DNA of 64,000 nucleotides. Source: Pieris napi (Eukaryota > Arthropoda > Insecta > Lepidoptera > Pieridae). The translations under genes were made by a program, and so were the position numbers. The stretch is taken from positions 4,402,001 through 4,466,000 of the forward strand of contig NC_062245.1 in the NCBI RefSeq assembly GCF_905475465.1, given 5' to 3'. The notes under the pieces were generated by a model. The model was not told the origin of the DNA, searched no databases, and saw only the letters and a list, made by a program, of their open reading frames with translations. Numbering within the stretch: the stretch's first letter is position 1; each line of letters begins with the position of its first letter. Below are positions 58,715 to 64,000 of the stretch, piece after piece.

Positions 58715-61700
58715 ATGGCAGTCTGGCATCTTCTCTCAATATTATTTATCACCCAGGCGTCATGTGCTGAAGATCAATATTTACGGCGCGTCAAAGACAG
58801 CTGCCTTACACAAGGCGAGGCTTTGTCTTGTGTCAAATATAAAGCTTTGAAAATTGCAAAGAAAACTCTATTCGGGGATATGAACAATAATGAGACGATA
58901 GTGGCCAATGAGGTTATAAGCTTTGTGCCTTTGACTGATGTGAGTAACTTGAATATGACAGAAGAAGTGGACTTTCTTGATGGAAGAAGAAGTATTATTT
59001 CGGAGTGGACAGAAATTGCCAAGTACTTTATGAGTTTGATAAGAGAGTTCTTTAAGATGAAGGGATTAAGGGTCAACTTGCCACCTGGAGCGCGGACTAT
59101 TGAGGAACCGGATACTAGCGATGACGGTGAGAGTTTAATTTTATTTTTATCCTTCGATGACGTCTGTAGGATATAATTAGACCAAAAATCTTTCTCGGTT
59201 GTTCTATCTTTTTATGTATATTTTTATGTTTTTTTTTAAATTAACAGCATATCACATCATATAGAAAGCATTTTCTATAGTATAGGTTACAATCTATCTA
59301 TTTTTAAATACATGAAAATTATGGTAAAGATAAATTTTACAAAAAATAATAATACAGATTTTACACTTCCAATTGTAGTTTTTACTAGTAATTTTTTGCT
59401 TTACAATGCGGATTAGGTACCCAGATAGGCGCGTAGCAACGCTTTTTTTTAAATTGATCAGCCCACTTATGAATATATCTAGCTCTGGATATGTACCTTT
59501 TTATTATAATAAAATCAAATCTGCATTAACAAATAAAGTATCTAGGGTTAGGGTTAGGGTTGTAGGACTCCTTTTTCCGCAATTAGACTCCTGATTGGTC
59601 CGTTGTGCGTAAAAGTCCTGGCTAATTTAGCCAGCCTAGCTCCTTCCAGAAGCACAGAAGTCTCCTGGGCACTTCACTGGCTTCCCGGAGCGACCTCACC
59701 GTTCCGAGGATTTTTTCACGTTGATTAGCCACAGCCTCGCATTCCAGGACTACGTGGAATATAAGAATAAAGTATCTATTTAAAATTGCATAAATTATAA
59801 GTTTTTTTAATCAAAAACTTGTCCAACTACAAGAAAACGCATTTTAATATAAATTGTAAACATCGATTAACCTTTAGTCCAAAAAATAAACAGTTATAAT
59901 TGATATAATTACACGCAATTCCAAATCAATTTAAACTATCTCACGCCACGCCCTAAATAATTTCGTTACACTATTTTATTGTTCTACATTTTATTATTTG
60001 AATTAGCTTATGCCAACGAATGCGTAAAATTAAGATTCAACAAGAACAAAAAGAGATATCCATTAAGAGTTTGAAGTTTCTATAAATATTCCTTAGAGAT
60101 AAGCTAAAAGATATTTTTTTCACTCATCTATATACTGTCGTTAGCTATCAGCCATTTAATGTGGTAGTTGAGTTGTGTTTGTTTTAGTTATATTAATCGT
60201 CTATTAGACACTACCGCACTTTGAATTAATTATTAAATAAATATAAATGTGTGCATCAATCGGCACGTTTTCAATACTATTTTATATTGTACTAAGAATA
60301 AATTATTTCAATGGCTACACTTTATACTGTTCGTAATAGATACTGTTATAATAATTTTTTGAGGGTAATGCAACATTTTTACACACCCGATGGCCACGTT
60401 TGATTTTACCTCCATTCTTGTAAGAACGCTTGGTTAGACGTATGTACTTATTTTTGTTTCGATATTTCCCAATTTTATTTATGAATTACCTGAACAATAT
60501 TTTGTGAGTGATTTGTGGTATATACCTACATATTTTGTGAGTGATTTGTGGTATATACCTATCAGTGTAATAAATTATTCCTGAGCTGCTTCCTAAAACC
60601 GACAATTGTGTGCCTTTTTCGTTTAATTGATATAATTAACGTAACGTATGTACTTAGGTTAAATTGCGTATCAACGGCCATCGAAGCGTCCTTAATGCTA
60701 CAATACTCATATGGTTCGATAGGTATAGCCTTAAAACAAAAAAAAAAACTAATGTTTAGATTACCTATAAGTTTTTATATTTACATAATACTATGTATTT
60801 TTTAAATAAAGCTTTATATGCTAGCTTGGTATTATCGTATTGATTAATAATGAATAAGACATTTTTGAAATTCCTCATATTGGGCATTACGTATTTAATC
60901 AAATAAATGAAAACGTACTTGAAAGAGACGTAAAATATTTTCTTCTGGGATAATTACATCCCTGAAGCTTAATTAACTTTGATTAATGGGATCTCTGAAA
61001 ATCTGGGTTGAGCCTATCTTTTGTTGGTTCCCAACACTGAGTAGGTTTCACCTATTGTAAGATAAAATAATGAATTAATTTCAGTTAACGTTGTTTAATT
61101 CGTTTTGAAACTCACTTTTTGTAGCATTTAACTATACACAAATTTTACGTTGTATTGTAATTTTTTTTCGGTTACAAAATACCTTTCTCACTTTTATGAT
61201 CTTTCTTTCTTTTTTCGTCACATAAAAGTAATCTTTATATTCATAAAAACTTAATCATATTATTGGTTTAAGTTCGTCTCTCTCACAAATTGTGTTTACT
61301 TTATGATAAAAAGAGATAAACGGTGCTTTAATTATACGGTTATAAGTCTTGTTTAGTTTTTTTTTAATAAGGTAAGTTTAAAGGTATGATCAAGAAACGA
61401 AACGATACAGCGAAGAATTTCAGCTAACAACTGAAAACTAAACTGTTTTTTGCGAACTTTTATATACTCTATCTTGTTCTTATAAGGAATGCCGCATCTT
61501 AGCAAGTATTACGATCGTGTAAATAGTATTTTACTAGTATTGTCTTTTATTGACATAACCTTTACACATTTAAAGAAAAAACTTTTTAACCGGATTAAAG
61601 TTATGTATTATTATAAAGTATTTTACAAGCAAATAGCTTTCCTTTAAGTGATTTAGGATTTAAAAAAATGTTTTCACTCTCTATTTGTTTAATAAATTTC

Positions 61701-61942
61701 AGTAGTTCCTTATATGGCTATGTATTTAATTTATTATTACTATAATTATATCCCAATAATATTCAGGACGCGGTAAAAAGAAGAAGCTGGCGATAATGAT
61801 ACCATTCCTCAATCTGATGGCAACGTTGAAGACAAAGATGCTGTTGATCCCAATTCTTCTTGGAGTTATGCTGATTAAGAAATTGCTGTTGATTGCTGCG
61901 TTGTTATTGCCCAGTTTACTCAGCACGTTGAAGGCTTGCAAG
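58715..61942 (+). CDS. Osiris-family protein, first two coding exons
   Basis: Exon 58715-59126 (137 codons plus one base) joins exon 61767-61942 in frame (donor GTGAGA, acceptor TAATATTCAG). The second exon ends at donor GTAATC in phase 0, so the gene continues beyond the window. Residues 1-18 (MAVWHLLSILFITQASCA) are a signal peptide. The two-cysteine region characteristic of Osiris follows (C30 and C39), then a long charged segment. Exon 2 adds a GRGKKKKL basic turn and a long hydrophobic stretch (MLLIPILLGVMLIKKLLLIA, ALLLPSLLSTLK), the DUF1676-type membrane region. Osiris proteins are insect-specific, enter the secretory/endosomal system and are linked to cuticle and tracheal development. 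They usually occur as a gene cluster. Which Osiris number this is cannot be told from two exons. ATG at 58715 sits 4 bases after a splice acceptor in good context (CAAAATGG). Confidence 0.8.
59543..59561 (+). repeat. Short TTAGGG-like run
   Basis: AGGGTTAGGGTTAGGGTT, three units, inside the Osiris intron. Insect telomeres use TTAGG, so this is probably chance or part of the adjoining LINE scrap. Confidence 0.6.
59575..59762 (-). pseudogene. LINE reverse transcriptase C-terminal fragment
   Basis: The minus strand reads HVVLECEAVANQREKILGTV then RSLREASEVPRRLLCFWKEL and GWLN, the HVL.EC...R...LG...SL.E....LL.F..E.GWL end of R1-type LINE proteins, with frame breaks. It lies in the Osiris intron, antisense. 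Confidence 0.6.
59763..61766. other. Osiris intron, remainder
   Basis: AT-rich. About 60484-60560 holds a direct duplication of ATTTTGTGAGTGATTTGTGG then TATATACCTA. No other feature. Confidence 0.5.
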
Positions 61943-62586
61943 GTAATCACTTATATTTGTTTATCTAAAACCTTGGGTTAGAAAAGATAGTGACGACAAA
62001 ACATTTCTTGTTTGGGCCATATAGATCTGTCCATTTGTTATGTTAAAGCCTAAAGCCTTAGGTTAGAAAAGTTAGTGACGACAAAAAAAAATCTTGATTG
62101 GGCCCATATAGTCTTGGCAACATCTATATGTAAAAAATATAAACTAAAAACTAGATTATAGAACCGAGTCAGTTATTTAGTTTATTTCACAGTTATTAAA
62201 TTCATAAGACAACTCATTAATTACTAATAACTACAGTGGTTTTCATATTTATTTATTTGATTTTAGTAGTTATAATAATTCAAATACATAGTATATAAAA
62301 GCCAACGGAACTACTTTATGATAAATATATTCCGCCTATGTGGTATGTATTCTGTGAAATTAATAAATGGGCGTTTTTTGCAAAAAATATATTTACAGAG
62401 ATTGCATTAAAAAAAGTTCAACGTTATACATATTTCCATATCACTTCTAATCAGTTTTTCATTATTTGAACTCAGAAACATACCTCAGTAATATATTAAT
62501 GTCATTACCCATATAATTTGATTCTTAACAAAGTATACAATTAATATAACTATGAGGGATACATATAACGATAATAACTTTAAAAT
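61943..62586. other. Next Osiris intron, AT-rich
   Basis: Follows donor GTAATC. Contains a short duplicated phrase (ACCTTGGGTTAGAAAAGATA near 61970 and GCCTTAGGTTAGAAAAGTTA near 62054, both followed by GTGACGACAAAA). No coding exon seen to 64000. Confidence 0.5.
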
Positions 62587-62715
62587 TCCTCACGATGTTT
62601 TCCTTCACCGTTCGAGCGAATGTTAAATGCGCTCATAGAAAGAACGTCCATTGGTGCACAGCCGGAGATCGAACCTACGACCTCAGGGATGAGAGTCGCA
62701 CGCTGAAACCAACAC
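62587..62715 (-). repeat. tRNA-derived SINE, family 1
   Basis: CTCACGATGTTTTCCTTCAC, CCATTGGTGCACAGCCGGAG and CGACCTCAGGGATGAGAGTC: reverse complement of the family head and body. Confidence 0.8.
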
Positions 62716-63211
62716 TGCTCACAACTTTCATTCGTATATATAATTCTAATCTATAGTTAGAATGTATATATACAAATAATGGGCAGATTAAGTATGTACA
62801 TAATAGTTATGGTACATTAAATAATTACCAGCTGCGTATTGAAACATCATTAAAGGATCTATATAATAATATAATTAATTGAAAATTTAAGATCTATTAC
62901 AATAATGACGTCTATTCGTAATGAGATTAAATTAGAAATGCGGGACTATTATTCAGTGAATCACGGAGCCAACTTGCTTATGGTGTTCTTATTTCTACAT
63001 ATTTCTACTATAATTGAGTGACATTATATAAAGAAGTCCACATTATACTAGATAATCTTGCGCTTTTAAGCATATTTTAAATATATAATGAATTTACCTA
63101 AATAAAGAAATGCAGTGCTTAGCTATCGTCGAATAGATTTAATTACACTAGGTAATAAAGCGGGCATTATTGTAAGTGAAGATGGGTTTTACCATCGTAT
63201 ATACTAATGAC

Positions 63212-63480
63212 AAGAGCAGTATTAGCCTAGTGGCTTCAGCGTGTGACTCTTATCCCTAAGGTAGTAGTTTTGAATCTCAGTTGTGCACCAATGGACTTTG
63301 TTTATGCGCCTATTTAACACACGCTCGTACGGTGAAGGAAAGTATTGTGAGGAAACCAACATGTCTTAGGCGCAAAAAGTTGACGGCATGTGTAAGGTAT
63401 TACACCTACTTGCTAATTAGTGAAAACAAATGATCACGAAAAGTTACACAAATCTAAAGACCGAGTAGCGCGCGCTACAG
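63212..63480 (+). repeat. tRNA-derived SINE, family 1, near full length
   Basis: AGTATTAGCCTAGTGGCTTC head, TTGTGCACCAATGGACTTTG, CTCGTACGGTGAAGGAAAGT, GTTGACGGCATGTGTAAGGT and a GTAGCGCG end. B-box degraded. Confidence 0.75.
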
Positions 63481-64000
63481 TTTTTTTATTATATTTGTAA
63501 TATTACATTCGTTCCCGAACAAAAGTCTAAAAGAATAATTAACAAATATTTTTGTGTTTAAACATATTCATATATGCGTTGATGAAATTCCTGTTATCGG
63601 CTGATACTTTTATAAAAATCGTTTTGAAAGGGCACATTGTTTTCGAAACTTTACGGTATGAACACCGTCCAATTGTTTTGCGAAAAATTCAAATAACGAA
63701 TAGGTATGTCAATTAAATTCGTTAAAATCCTAAAATGAAACAAAGAAGGCACAATATGAATTCCTTTTTTAAACATTTAATTTTATACTTTTGAAATCGT
63801 ACTAAAAATATCCTACGGATTATTTAAATTTAGATTATAATTATAATTAATACATATTTGTATAAGAGGTCGCAATTCTAAAAATCCAAGGCTTTTTTGG
63901 AAGTGTGTTTTTAGATTTTAGCGTTTTATTCTTAAAAGTCCTTTAGGTAAATAAGTCACACAAAAAATATAATGACAATGTCAAGCATATGTACGTAATA

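Noticed and set aside
59543..59561. Interstitial telomere repeat
   Set aside because: TTAGGG rather than the insect TTAGG, and only three units.

Overview
This window looks like nuclear DNA from a moth or butterfly. It is AT-rich, has spliced genes with GT/AG introns, and is crowded with repeats typical of Lepidoptera: RTE-clade LINEs, LINE tails of one recurring CR1/Jockey-like family, tRNA-derived SINEs, several Helitron families ending in CTAG, a piggyBac derivative and a PIF/Harbinger element. I see nothing bacterial or viral. All identifications rest on reading motifs; no database search was possible.

Host genes are sparse. On the minus strand, 5760-5966 is an exon carrying the extracellular N-terminus and first membrane segment of a rhodopsin-class receptor that closely resembles insect neuropeptide F receptor (NPFR). 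The rest of that gene lies off the left edge. A candidate upstream exon ends at 37298 and would join it in frame across a 31-kb intron. Also on the minus strand, 45.3-46.6 kb has two splice-compatible exons of a protein I do not recognise. On the plus strand, 58715-61942 carries the first two coding exons of an Osiris-family gene (secreted or endomembrane protein with a DUF1676-type hydrophobic region), with a likely untranslated leader exon near 56.4 kb. The gene continues off the right edge.

Mobile DNA by region. 0-3.1 kb: an RTE retrotransposon with an uninterrupted endonuclease/reverse-transcriptase frame. 3.5-12.7 kb: LINE scraps, three Helitrons and a repeat family with GAAGTGAAACTTCTTT ends. 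13.7-16.5 kb: foldback MITEs and a 598-bp mini-piggyBac with perfect TTAA ends. 21.6-25.7 kb: a complete Harbinger transposon whose two genes (a Myb/SANT-like DNA-binding protein and a DDE transposase) are both intact. 27.4-28.9 kb: an element with ~340-bp inverted repeats around a broken cysteine-rich gene. 31.9-32.6 kb: a Helitron inside an RTE tail. 38.9-40.2 kb: a decayed pogo/Tigger-like element with TA target duplication. 41.8-43.4 kb: an unclassified element with an array of CAGATTA/TAATCTG hairpins. 54.1-54.7 kb: a SINE split by a LINE.

The most interesting items are the intact two-gene Harbinger (with an antisense RTE fragment as its transposase intron), the 41.8-kb hairpin-array element, the long-TIR cysteine-rich element, and the possible very long repeat-filled first intron of the NPF receptor gene.
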